Notes under the pieces: generated by a model
The model's database searches: none
Told to the model about the DNA's origin: nothing
Seen by the model: only the letters and a program-made list of their open reading frames with translations
From: Clostridium sp. DSM 17811
Lineage (GTDB): Bacteria; Bacillota; Clostridia; Clostridiales; Clostridiaceae
Length of the DNA stretch: 64,000 nt
Reading direction: 5' to 3'
Assembly (NCBI RefSeq): GCF_018861905.1
Contig: NZ_JAHLDU010000011.1
Coordinates: 90,959-154,958 of the forward strand
Shown: positions 36,381 through 44,915 of the stretch, in pieces
Layout of the letters: every line of letters starts with the position of its first letter
Position numbering within the stretch: the first letter of the stretch is position 1
Position numbers and translations under genes: made by a program

Positions 36381-37922
36381 ATGGGTATAGCACAAGCATG
36401 GAAGATAATTGCGGCTATTGATCTAGGTGCTAACTATCTAAAAATGACAATTGGAGAAATAAATACGCGGGGGGAAATTATAATTTTAGAGGAGGTAGTA
36501 AAACCTACAAAAATAGGAAAAGATACATTTTCTAAAGCTAGAATTTCTGTTAAGACAATTCATGAGACTTGTGATGATTTAAATGGGTTTGTTAGACTTA
36601 TGAAGGATTATAAAATTAAGTTTTACAAAGCAGTAGCAACTAGTGGCATGAGAGAAGCTGAAAACAAACAATATGTATTAGAACAAATACGACTTAGAAC
36701 AGGGTTAAATGTTGAATCAATAAACATAGCAGAAGAACAATTTTATATGTTAAAAGCGGTTAGAAACCACGTAAACTCAATAGATATTAAAAAATCAGAA
36801 CAATATCTAATTGTTAATATCACTTCTGGCGCAGTGGAGACATCAATTTATGAAGAGGGTAGATTAAAGTTTACAGAGCATGTTAAAATTGGATCTTTAA
36901 AAATAAGAGAGGCTTTATCTGATTTAGAAACAAAGACAATTGAATTTCCAGAGACTATGCAGCAGTATATAGAAAGTAAAATATATACACTTAAACCTCA
37001 AATCAAAAAGTTTGAGATCAATCATTTTTTAGGACTAGGAGGAGAGTTAAATACAATCTGTGGAATTATAAGAAAAAAGAGTGGAGCTAATAAGAAAGAT
37101 TATTTCATTAAAAAGGAAGCATTATTATCACTTACAAAAGAAATTAGTAACATGGATAATTTTCAAATTAAAACCACCTTTGGACTTTCTAATAAGACAG
37201 CAGAACTTTTGCTACCATCGATACTTATTTTTTATTGTTTTCTTAAGATGACTAAAGCAGAGGGAATTCAAATTCCTAAATTATCCTTAAGGCAAGGTAT
37301 TTTATATGATTTATCTGATGAAATACTAAATATTCCACGGAAAGAAGAATTAATACACGATATCATAAGTTCCGTTTGGTATATAGGAGAAAAATATCAA
37401 ATTGATAAAGAGCATGCGACTTTTGTTGAAAAATTATCGCTTGACATTTTTGATCACACAAAAAGCTTACATAAGTTAGGAGAACGTGAACGGCTTTATC
37501 TTCAGGTTGCAGCAATACTTCATGATGTGGGTGGGTTTATAAGTGCTAATAATCATAATTTTCATTCTTATAATATAATAAGAGCTCAGAGTATTGTTGG
37601 GTTTTCCGATATTGCTATTGAGATTATTGCAAGTGCAGCAAGGTACCACTCAGAGGAAATTCCTATAATGGCGCATAATAATTATAGAGTTTTAAGTGAT
37701 GTTGATAAAATGATTGTATCCACATTAGCGGCAATATTAAAATTATCAGAAGCTTTAGATATATCACATATGCAAAAAATAAAAGAAATCAAGCTACTAG
37801 AAACTAGGGATAATATATTTTTTAACTTGAAATCTAAGGGAGATATTATTTTAGAGGAATGGAATTTTTCAATGTATGTAGATTTTTTTGAAGAAGTAAT
37901 TGGTGTTAAACCAATAATATAA
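36381..37922 (+). CDS. Divergent Ppx/GppA-like protein with degraded phosphate loop, HD domain
   Basis: Protein of 513 residues sharing domain order with the neighbouring Ppx: ASKHA fold then HD domain (ILHDVGGFI). Key motifs differ. DIGSNS becomes DLGANY, and the second phosphate loop DIGGSSSE becomes NITSGAVE, losing the aspartate and a glycine pair; the Glu pair survives (IAEEQFYML). It may be inactive or have changed substrate, perhaps regulating Ppk. ATG 36381 follows AAAGGAG. Ppk starts 14 bases after its stop, so both are cotranscribed from the Pho-box-like promoter. Confidence 0.8.
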   Translation: MGIAQAWKIIAAIDLGANYLKMTIGEINTRGEIIILEEVVKPTKIGKDTFSKARISVKTIHETCDDLNGFVRLMKDYKIKFYKAVATSGMREAENKQYVLEQIRLRTGLNVESINIAEEQFYMLKAVRNHVNSIDIKKSEQYLIVNITSGAVETSIYEEGRLKFTEHVKIGSLKIREALSDLETKTIEFPETMQQYIESKIYTLKPQIKKFEINHFLGLGGELNTICGIIRKKSGANKKDYFIKKEALLSLTKEISNMDNFQIKTTFGLSNKTAELLLPSILIFYCFLKMTKAEGIQIPKLSLRQGILYDLSDEILNIPRKEELIHDIISSVWYIGEKYQIDKEHATFVEKLSLDIFDHTKSLHKLGERERLYLQVAAILHDVGGFISANNHNFHSYNIIRAQSIVGFSDIAIEIIASAARYHSEEIPIMAHNNYRVLSDVDKMIVSTLAAILKLSEALDISHMQKIKEIKLLETRDNIFFNLKSKGDIILEEWNFSMYVDFFEEVIGVKPII

Positions 37923-37936
37923 AGAGGGGATAAAAA

Positions 37937-40069
37937 ATGATTGATTATTCATTACCTAAGTATTTTATAAGTCGCGAATTAAGTTGGGTTCAGTTTAATG
38001 AACGAGTTCTTGAAGAAGCACAGGATACAACAAATCCATTGTTTGAAAGATTAAAGTTTGCATCTATCGTAAGTTCAAATTTAGATGAATTCTTTATGGT
38101 TAGAGTTGGATCACTATCGGATCAAATTACAGCTGAATTTGATAAAAAAGAACCATCAGGACTTACGCCAACAGAGCAAATGGAGCAAATAGGAATATTA
38201 GTACATAAACTTGTTTCTAGCTTATCGAGTTGTTATAATCGGTCCTTAAAAAAAGGACTTGAAAAAGAAAAAATAAAATTTCTGAAATTTAATGATTTAA
38301 GTAAAGAACAGATTAATTATGTTGAAAACTATTATACAAAAAATATTTTTCCAGTACTAACACCTATGCTAGTTAATCAAAGCAGTCCTTTTCCGTTGAT
38401 ATCAAATAAAAGTTTAAATATTGCAATTCTTCTTAAAAATGATAAGGGGGAAAATATTTTTGCAACCATAAAGGCACCTTCTGTTTTTGATAGATTTGTA
38501 AAAATTCCAGATGAAGGTGGTTTAGCTTTCATATTTTTAGAAGATATTATTAAAATGAACTTAAAGTCCCTTTTTAATGGACATGAAATTATAGATGCAA
38601 GCTGTTATCGTATTACAAGAAATGCAGATATGGCACTAGATGAAGAAGGTGCGGAAGATTTACTTGAGGCAATTGAAGAATCTTTAAAGCAACGAAGATG
38701 GGGCAAAGCTGTGCGTCTTGAAATAGAGAAGGGTATGAATAATAAATTGCTTGAAATTCTTAAGCGGGAGCTTGAAATTTCGAAAGATCAGGAGTATATA
38801 ATAAACGGACAAATAGATTTAACTTTTTTAATGAAAATTGGAAGGATTAAGGGTTATGAGAAACTAGAGTATAAACCTATAAAACCGCAGTTATCAAAAC
38901 AGTTTTTAAAATATAACAACATATTTGAAGCTATAACAGAGAAAGATATTTTATTACATCATCCATATGAATCCTTTGGCCCGATTGTTGAGTTAGTAAG
39001 GCAAGCAGCTGTTGATTCTGATGTTCTTGCTATAAAACATACATTATATCGTGTAAGCGGGAATTCACCTATTATAGAAGCCTTAGTAAAGGCTGCGGAG
39101 ATGGGTAAACAAGTTACTGTACTCGTTGAACTTAAGGCAAGATTTGATGAAAGTAATAACATAGTTTGGGCAAAGCAATTAGAACAATCAGGATGTCATG
39201 TAATTTATGGGCTTGTGGGACTCAAAACACATTGTAAAATATTGCTAGTAGTAAGGCGTGAAGAAGATGGCATTAAGCGTTATGTTCATATGGGGACGGG
39301 AAACTACAACGATGTCACTGCAAAGCTTTATACAGATATTGGTCTGTTTACATCGAATCCTTATTTTGGGGCAGATGCATCTGCTCTATTTAATATGTTA
39401 TCTGGGAATTCTAGACCAACAGCTTTACATAAATTTAGTCTTGCTCCATTACAGTTAAGAGATAGATTTTTACAAATGATAATTGAGGAAACTGAGAATG
39501 CGAGTAAGGGTAAGAAGGCCAGAATTATTATAAAAGTTAACTCATTAGTTGATATTGAGATTATTAAAGCTCTATTTAAGGCATCGACTGCAGGAGTGAA
39601 AATAGATTTAATAGTACGTGGTATTTGTTGCCTTAAACCTGGAATACCAGGTGTAAGTGAAAACATTACGGTGAGAAGTATTGTTGGTAGATTTTTAGAG
39701 CATAGTCGTATTTTCTATTTTTATAACGATGGACAGGAAGGAATTTACTTATCAAGTGCAGATTGGATGACTAGAAATTTAGATCGAAGAGTAGAACTTT
39801 TATTTCCAATTGAAGATCAACATGCAAGGGACAGAATAAAAGAAATTTTATATATATCTTTATCGGATACAATAAAAGCTAGAATTTTGACTAAAGATGG
39901 GATCTATACGAGAATTGATAGAAGAGGTAAGGAACAAATTAATAGTCAGGAAGAATTTTATAATTTTGTACTAAATAAAGATGATAAAATTAAAGAAAAA
40001 ATGCATAGTATGAAGGAATATTGGAAAGAAAATGGTTTTGTGCCAAGAGTATCAGATAAAATCGAGTGA
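37937..40069 (+). CDS. ppk1: Polyphosphate kinase 1
   Basis: Reversibly polymerises the ATP gamma phosphate into polyphosphate; 710 residues, full length. N-terminal RELSWVQFNERVLEEA, the KTHCKILLV block with phosphohistidine H432, the YVHMGTGNYN motif, and the second conserved histidine H589 in LEHSRIF are all present. The start is ATG 37937 with AGAGGGG upstream. Together with two Ppx-type genes it makes a polyphosphate module likely induced by phosphate limitation. Confidence 0.95.
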   Translation: MIDYSLPKYFISRELSWVQFNERVLEEAQDTTNPLFERLKFASIVSSNLDEFFMVRVGSLSDQITAEFDKKEPSGLTPTEQMEQIGILVHKLVSSLSSCYNRSLKKGLEKEKIKFLKFNDLSKEQINYVENYYTKNIFPVLTPMLVNQSSPFPLISNKSLNIAILLKNDKGENIFATIKAPSVFDRFVKIPDEGGLAFIFLEDIIKMNLKSLFNGHEIIDASCYRITRNADMALDEEGAEDLLEAIEESLKQRRWGKAVRLEIEKGMNNKLLEILKRELEISKDQEYIINGQIDLTFLMKIGRIKGYEKLEYKPIKPQLSKQFLKYNNIFEAITEKDILLHHPYESFGPIVELVRQAAVDSDVLAIKHTLYRVSGNSPIIEALVKAAEMGKQVTVLVELKARFDESNNIVWAKQLEQSGCHVIYGLVGLKTHCKILLVVRREEDGIKRYVHMGTGNYNDVTAKLYTDIGLFTSNPYFGADASALFNMLSGNSRPTALHKFSLAPLQLRDRFLQMIIEETENASKGKKARIIIKVNSLVDIEIIKALFKASTAGVKIDLIVRGICCLKPGIPGVSENITVRSIVGRFLEHSRIFYFYNDGQEGIYLSSADWMTRNLDRRVELLFPIEDQHARDRIKEILYISLSDTIKARILTKDGIYTRIDRRGKEQINSQEEFYNFVLNKDDKIKEKMHSMKEYWKENGFVPRVSDKIE

Positions 40070-40080
40070 TTTATAAAATA

Positions 40081-40118
40081 GTAATAGCGGATAGATTATT
40101 AAATCTATCCGCTATTAC
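40081..40118. terminator. Bidirectional terminator after ppk1
   Basis: Perfect 17-bp stem starting GTAATAGCGGATAGATT (40081-40097) with a 4-base loop. It also abuts the stop of the convergent DUF1450 gene. Confidence 0.8.
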
Positions 40119-40318
40119 TATTTGTCTTGTTTTAATTTTTTAATAAGTTTTTCTACGCTATCAGCAGATATAAACTCACCATGGTTTTTAGCAATTGGAT
40201 GTTTATGGCATAGACCACATTTGCTTAAACATTTTTTGTGTTCAAATTCTATATTATTATCTTTTAAGGCTTTACTAAGTTCCTTGTAGCTTTCATTTGA
40301 TTTACATATTTTAATCAT
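40118..40318 (-). CDS. DUF1450 family small cysteine-rich protein (YuzB-like)
   Basis: Protein of 66 residues matching the DUF1450 family. The motif KCLSKCGLCHKHP groups three Cys and two His that could bind metal or a cluster, and there is another Cys near the N-terminus (IKICKSN). Function is not established. Convergent with ppk1 and sharing its terminator. Confidence 0.8.
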   Translation of the reverse strand: MIKICKSNESYKELSKALKDNNIEFEHKKCLSKCGLCHKHPIAKNHGEFISADSVEKLIKKLKQDK

Positions 40319-40460
40319 TATATATCACACCCTTATATTTGTTTTTATTATTACCCAAGATAAAATCATTTCATATTAATACATTACCTTGTCTTTGTCA
40401 TTTGCGCAAGGAATTAGCGTATGTTTGTAAAAAATACATTTCAATTCTTAATTGAGCATT

Positions 40461-40517
40461 TTTAACGTAAACATAAAAGAACTTAACTTAATATTAACAC
40501 TATTATGATAATATACT
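40461..40517 (+). promoter_or_regulatory. PhoP-box-like promoter of the EAL/GGDEF gene
   Basis: Hexamers TTTAAC (40461), CATAAA (40472), TTAACT (40483) and TTAACA (40494) are each 11 bases apart; TATACT follows at 40512-40517. The last two are good matches, the first two weaker. Confidence 0.45.
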
Positions 40518-40548
40518 ATATATGGTATATTTTAAGGGGGAATTCTAC

Positions 40549-42297
40549 ATGTCCGATGAGCTTCGAGAAATTATTTCTAGTAATAGATTACGATCTGTTT
40601 TTCAGCCAATTATCTCAATGCAAACGGGAGAGGTTATAGGATATGAAGCTCTAACAAGGGGGCCTAAGGATAGTAAGTATATAAATCCTGAAATACTTTT
40701 TGAAGCAGCTAAAACACATGACCTTCTCTGGGACTTAGAAATTACATGCAGAAAAAATGCGATAAAGACATTTAGTAGCCATAATTCTGATAAATTTTTG
40801 TTTGTAAATATAGACCCGGCTGTTTTAAAAGATGATCATTTTATTAAGGGTTTTACTAAGGAGCTATTAGCAAAATATAATATTAGTCCAACCTCACTTA
40901 TATTTGAAATTACTGAAAAAACCTCAATTGATTGTTATGAAAATTTTAGTGAAGTGATAGATTATTATAAGAATCAGGGATATAAGATAGCTATTGATGA
41001 TGTAGGAACAGGCTATTCTGGACTTACAACAATTGCAAAGACAAGACCAAACTATATTAAAATGGATATGAGTTTAATAACAAATATAACTAGGGACAAT
41101 TTTAAAAAAGCAATAATTAAATCCTTTGTCGATTTCGCAAATTCCACTAATACTAAAATTATTGCTGAAGGAATAGAAGATGTAAATGACCTTTATACTC
41201 TTATCGAAATAGGTGTACACTATGGTCAAGGATTTTTAATAAATAGACCGGCTGATAATTTAATGGAAACATCTGAGATAATAAAAAAAAGAATTGTTGA
41301 TAAAAATATTAATATGAGGAAACATAGTTTTAGTCCAAGTTCTAATGTGAAAATAGGAGAAATTGCGAGAGAAGAGAGCCCAGTTTTATCTACAACGACA
41401 TGTAGCGAAATAGACAAGATTTTTAAGAGTAACCACAGTATAAGAGGTATTTCAATAGTTAATAACAACTATTCAATAATTGGAGTAGTAATGAATTCTG
41501 ATTTTTTTTCAAAGGTTGGAACTCAATATGGATGGTCAATATATATGAAAAGACCTATCCACTTAATTATGGATTCAAACCCACTTATTGTTGATTATGA
41601 TATCACCTTAGACATAGTATCAAAAATTGTTATATCAAGAGAAGAGGATAAACTATATGATTATATAATTGTTAAAAAAAATGATAAATATTTTGGTGTG
41701 GTTACTGTAATTTCATTACTTGAAAAAACAATGGAGTTTGAATTAAATGTAGCAAAATATTCCAACCCATTAACAGGATTACCTGGAAATGTTGTTATCG
41801 AAGATTTTATCTCTAAGTTAATTATAGATAAAAAAAAGTTTTCTCTTTTATATTTTGATATAAACGATTTTAAAGCTTTTAATGATAAATATGGGTTTGA
41901 GAACGGAGATAGGGTTTTATCATTTACATCAAGTGTTATTCAAAAACATACATGTCTCTATAAAGATAGCTTTTTAGGCCATATAGGTGGGGATGATTTT
42001 GTTGCAATAATTCCAGGTTATAATGCATACAATCTTTGTGAAGATATAATAAATGAATTTGATAATAACATAATAAATTTCTACAATGAGTATGATAGAG
42101 AAAATAAATACATACAATCTGTTAATCGGAATAACATTAATGAAAATTATCCGTTAATGAGTATATCTATTGCCATTGTAATCAATAAAAATAAGTCTTA
42201 TACAAGTATATTCGAATTGACTGAAGAAGCAGCTAGAATCAAGAAAAAATGCAAATTAAAATCAAAGGAATTAATGAAAAGTTGTTATATAGTATAA
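40549..42297 (+). CDS. Cyclic-di-GMP protein: EAL - CBS pair - GGDEF-like domain
   Basis: Cytoplasmic protein of 582 residues. The EAL phosphodiesterase domain (about 10-240) keeps YEALTRG, FEITEKT, DDVGTGYSG and AEGIED, so c-di-GMP hydrolysis is plausible. A tandem CBS region (about 270-395) may bind nucleotides. The C-terminal GGDEF domain has GGDDF (480-484) in place of GGDEF, so cyclase activity is doubtful and it may only bind GTP. ATG 40549 follows AAGGGGG. The Pho-box-like promoter and polyphosphate neighbours suggest a link between phosphate status and c-di-GMP, as inference. Confidence 0.88.
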   Translation: MSDELREIISSNRLRSVFQPIISMQTGEVIGYEALTRGPKDSKYINPEILFEAAKTHDLLWDLEITCRKNAIKTFSSHNSDKFLFVNIDPAVLKDDHFIKGFTKELLAKYNISPTSLIFEITEKTSIDCYENFSEVIDYYKNQGYKIAIDDVGTGYSGLTTIAKTRPNYIKMDMSLITNITRDNFKKAIIKSFVDFANSTNTKIIAEGIEDVNDLYTLIEIGVHYGQGFLINRPADNLMETSEIIKKRIVDKNINMRKHSFSPSSNVKIGEIAREESPVLSTTTCSEIDKIFKSNHSIRGISIVNNNYSIIGVVMNSDFFSKVGTQYGWSIYMKRPIHLIMDSNPLIVDYDITLDIVSKIVISREEDKLYDYIIVKKNDKYFGVVTVISLLEKTMEFELNVAKYSNPLTGLPGNVVIEDFISKLIIDKKKFSLLYFDINDFKAFNDKYGFENGDRVLSFTSSVIQKHTCLYKDSFLGHIGGDDFVAIIPGYNAYNLCEDIINEFDNNIINFYNEYDRENKYIQSVNRNNINENYPLMSISIAIVINKNKSYTSIFELTEEAARIKKKCKLKSKELMKSCYIV

Positions 42298-42357
42298 GTA
42301 CTAAATGGGTTAGGGTAATTAAATAAGATCTAAATAATATAGAGAGGAAGTTGTATT

Positions 42358-42615
42358 ATGATAATTGATTTTGAAAACAAAGAGGATATTGAAGAAAAAA
42401 ATGTTATTAAAGAAATTAATATTTTTAATAAACTTATGATTAATACTATCAAGGCTAAGGAGCGTGAATTTGAATTTAAGGGTCATAACTATATAGTTTT
42501 TTCTGATGGTATTTGTGTACAAACATTAATAAATGAAAGGGTCTTGTATCGCATTTTTATTGAAGAATGCAGAAATAATAGTTTTATAAATGATAAGGTA
42601 GTAAATTTTATATAA
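42358..42615 (+). CDS. Small protein of unknown function
   Basis: Protein of 85 residues, not recognised. It is acidic at the N-terminus (NKEDIEEKN), then carries KAKEREFEFKGHNYIVFSDG, with no signal peptide or membrane helix. AGAGAGGAAG precedes the ATG and a terminator follows, so it looks like a genuine gene. It starts 60 bases after the EAL/GGDEF gene in the same direction and may be cotranscribed. Confidence 0.6.
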   Translation: MIIDFENKEDIEEKNVIKEINIFNKLMINTIKAKEREFEFKGHNYIVFSDGICVQTLINERVLYRIFIEECRNNSFINDKVVNFI

Positions 42616-42636
42616 AATTATGAATAGACATACATA

Positions 42637-42672
42637 AAAGGTATTCACTTTATTAAAGTAGGTACCTTTTTT
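42637..42672 (+). terminator. Terminator of the small unknown gene
   Basis: AAAAGGTA (42637-42644) pairs with TACCTTTT with an inner ACTTT/AAAGT stem, followed by T residues. Confidence 0.75.
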
Positions 42673-42702
42673 GTGTTTGAAATAGATTAAACAAAATATT
42701 TT

Positions 42703-42802
42703 TTGCAACGCAAATTAATGTTCCCTCCGGAGTGTCTCCAGGTATTGTCAACTTTGCAGTGCTTCTTCTTCGAAGCTGTTGCAGCGACCCAGGAGATGAT
42801 TT
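42703..42802. repeat. GC-rich island containing a 20-mer shared with a hairpin at 61 kb
   Basis: Bases 42721-42800 are 51% G+C by count, far above the surrounding DNA. The end AGCGACCCAGGAGATGATTT (42783-42802) recurs exactly at 61006-61025 and inverted at 60981-61000. Inside are CTCCGGAG and a GCAGTGCTTC/GAAGCTGTTGC hairpin. No tRNA, rRNA or open frame fits. It looks like a remnant of a dispersed repeat. Confidence 0.55.
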
Positions 42803-42865
42803 AACCGAAAGATAACTAAATCTTAACGTAATCTAAATTACAATTACATGAGTTTGGAATAATAT
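42801..42865 (+). promoter_or_regulatory. PhoP-box-like promoter of the zinc phospholipase C-like gene
   Basis: TTAAC (42801), ATAAC (42812), TTAAC (42823) and TAAAT (42834) lie 11 bases apart, with TAATAT at 42860-42865. Confidence 0.5.
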
Positions 42866-42888
42866 ATAAATATAAGGCGGTGTATACT

Positions 42889-43476
42889 ATGATAGTTAAT
42901 ACTCACTTACTAATGTCTCAAATTTTATATAAACATCTCTTAAGTAATATGAATTTTAAATTAGACAGATTGGCATTTGCATACGGGAATATAAAGCCAG
43001 ATTTTATTAATAAGGATATTAATTGTGCGCATACACTAGATGAAAGTTTATATAAAGTTAATATATATTCAGAAGAATTAATGAGCGAAAACATTTCAAT
43101 TAAAGAATTCTCAGAGTCTTTAGGCATAATATGCCACTTTGTTTGTGATTACTTTTGCTTATATCATAGGGACGGTAATGAGAAGAAAGGTGCATATGAA
43201 CATCTGTTTTACGAAATGACTTTACATGTAAAGTTACTAACCATTATTTTAAAAGATAAGTTAAAACTAAAAAATCATGAAATATTTCAAGAGAACGTAG
43301 AAAATATAGTGCTTAATATGGATAAAAATTACAGAACAGAAGCAAAATGCTTATCCAAAGATATAACATATGCATTATCAGGGGCACTTCAAATATCAGA
43401 ATCAATAGTATATTCAAGTCAATTATATTTCCAGCAAAAGGAAATTAACAACTTAAAGAAGTATCAATTAAATTAA
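42889..43476 (+). CDS. Zinc-dependent phospholipase C family protein
   Basis: Protein of 195 residues with the metal-binding pattern of the zinc phospholipase C family: N-terminal histidine (NTHLLMS), AYGNIKPDF, CAHTLDES, LGIICHFVCDYFCLYHR and HLFYEMTLH. It is shorter than secreted alpha-toxin-like enzymes and has no signal peptide or C2-like domain, so it is probably intracellular with unknown substrate. ATG 42889 has AAGGCGGTG upstream; GTG 42880 is less likely. A Pho-box-like promoter would fit phosphate salvage. Confidence 0.75.
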   Translation: MIVNTHLLMSQILYKHLLSNMNFKLDRLAFAYGNIKPDFINKDINCAHTLDESLYKVNIYSEELMSENISIKEFSESLGIICHFVCDYFCLYHRDGNEKKGAYEHLFYEMTLHVKLLTIILKDKLKLKNHEIFQENVENIVLNMDKNYRTEAKCLSKDITYALSGALQISESIVYSSQLYFQQKEINNLKKYQLN

Positions 43477-43583
43477 AAAAATGATATTAAAATTAGTTAT
43501 TAACATAAGCACTTTTTTAAAATTTATTGAATAATTACTGTGTTTTTGAAAATATCTCTACATTTTTAGTGAAATTTTTGTGG

Positions 43584-43589
43584 TATAAT
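43584..43589 (+). promoter_or_regulatory. Extended -10 promoter of the DUF4041 gene
   Basis: TGGTATAAT (TATAAT at 43584-43589), 33 bases before the start; the -35 box is poor. Confidence 0.6.
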
Positions 43590-43621
43590 GTAGACTGTTG
43601 AAGAAATAAGGAGGGTTATCA

Positions 43622-44779
43622 ATGGCAATACTTACATCCATTAAAGACGCTTTAAGTGCGAAGCAATATAAAGCTGAGATTGAAAAATTAATCGAGGAAA
43701 ATAAAAATTTAAAATATATAAAATTAACTCCAACTCAAATGGGAATGAGTCGGATTTTATCTAAAACAAAAGAACTTGAAGCAGAGCTCGAAGAATATGA
43801 TAAGCTAATTTTAACAAAAACAAAAGCTATAGAGGAACTTAATATAGACTATGGTAATCAGGCTACCTATCAAACAAGAGAATTTGAAGAGAAATCTAAT
43901 GAATACGATCATAAAATCGAATTAAAAGATAAGGAACTTGAGGATAAATCAATTGAAAATGATAATATAATTGAAAGTAAAAAGAAAGAATATGATGATT
44001 TAATTGAACTCAAAGCTAAAGAACTTGAAGATAAGTCAGCAGAATATGATAATTTAATAAACGGTAAAAGGGAAGAGTATGATAATCTAATACAAATAAA
44101 AGTTAAAGAGCTTGAAGATAAATCAACAGAATATGATGAATTTATTGAAAGCAAGAGCAAAGAATATGAGGATACTTTCAAACAAAAGGCTATTGAACTT
44201 GAGCAGAAGTCTAGTGAATATGAGGTTTTAATAGAAACTAAGACAAAATCTATCGAGGAGCTTAATTTAGAATATAATAATACAAAAACTTCTGTAGAGA
44301 ATTTAAAGTCTCAAATAATTCTTTTAGATGATGATGTATCGATGCAAGATTTTGGTATTTATAAATCTGAATATAATTTAATGAATTCAGTGAAATGTTC
44401 TACTATGCTTGCAGAGATAAGGGAAAAGCAAGTGGAGATGATTAAATCCAAAGAAGCTATAGAATTTAAGCAATGGATTATTAATGGAAATATTAATGGA
44501 AATAATCAATTAGCAGGAGATATGACTGATGATATGATCAAACTAGTTGTTAGAATTTTTAATGATGAGTGTGATTCTATAATTAACAAGGTGAAATTCA
44601 GTAATATTGAAGCAATAGAAAACAGAATAAAAAAATTCTTTGAAGATTTAAATAAACTTGGAAATATAACACAAGTTAAAATATCACCTAAATATTTTAA
44701 TACTAAACTAGAAGAACTTTACCTTTCTTATGAATATAAATTAAAGGATCAAGAAGAAAAAGAAAGCAAAACTACATAA
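43622..44779 (+). CDS. DUF4041-type protein with long coiled coil, lacking a nuclease domain
   Basis: Protein of 385 residues. After an N-terminal helix comes a long coiled coil (about 45-225) made of near-identical 29-residue units, then a segment LLDDDVSMQDFGIYKSEYN (about 235) and the region to the end that matches DUF4041. Phage and bacterial DUF4041 proteins often continue into a T5orf172/GIY-YIG nuclease; this one stops before it. ATG 43622 follows AGGAGGG. It stands as a single gene between its own promoter and terminator. Function unknown. Confidence 0.72.
   Translation: MAILTSIKDALSAKQYKAEIEKLIEENKNLKYIKLTPTQMGMSRILSKTKELEAELEEYDKLILTKTKAIEELNIDYGNQATYQTREFEEKSNEYDHKIELKDKELEDKSIENDNIIESKKKEYDDLIELKAKELEDKSAEYDNLINGKREEYDNLIQIKVKELEDKSTEYDEFIESKSKEYEDTFKQKAIELEQKSSEYEVLIETKTKSIEELNLEYNNTKTSVENLKSQIILLDDDVSMQDFGIYKSEYNLMNSVKCSTMLAEIREKQVEMIKSKEAIEFKQWIINGNINGNNQLAGDMTDDMIKLVVRIFNDECDSIINKVKFSNIEAIENRIKKFFEDLNKLGNITQVKISPKYFNTKLEELYLSYEYKLKDQEEKESKTT
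43901..44248 (+). repeat. Four tandem 87-bp units inside the coiled-coil gene
   Basis: Units start at 43901, 43988, 44075 and 44162, each encoding 29 residues (18 + 11, for example KELEDKSAEYDNLI in the middle). The 11- and 18-residue steps fit hendecad coiled-coil geometry. The units have diverged at DNA level but keep exact length. Confidence 0.8.
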
Positions 44780-44799
44780 TAATATAATTAGTGAGTTTC

Positions 44800-44833
44800 G
44801 GGCCGTTGACTAAGTAATCAATGGTCTTTTTTT
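44800..44833 (+). terminator. Terminator of the DUF4041 gene
   Basis: GGCCGTTGA pairs with TCAATGGTC, then seven or more T residues. Confidence 0.8.
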
Positions 44834-44915
44834 ATAAAATAAAACATGTTGTTTTTCCAATTATGCCTATTTACAAAGTATTCAAGTGATATAATAGGAA
44901 AGGGGTGATAAAAAT

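Noticed and set aside
42703..42802. GC-rich stretch considered as a tRNA, rRNA piece or small gene
   Set aside because: No cloverleaf, no recognised rRNA segment and no open frame; kept only as a repeat candidate.
43909..44181. Minus-strand open frame within the coiled-coil gene
   Set aside because: It is serine-rich repeat translation of the opposite strand, without a start signal.
43901..44248. 87-bp tandem repeats considered as CRISPR or satellite
   Set aside because: They are in frame, diverged at DNA level and encode a coiled coil; there are no unique spacers.
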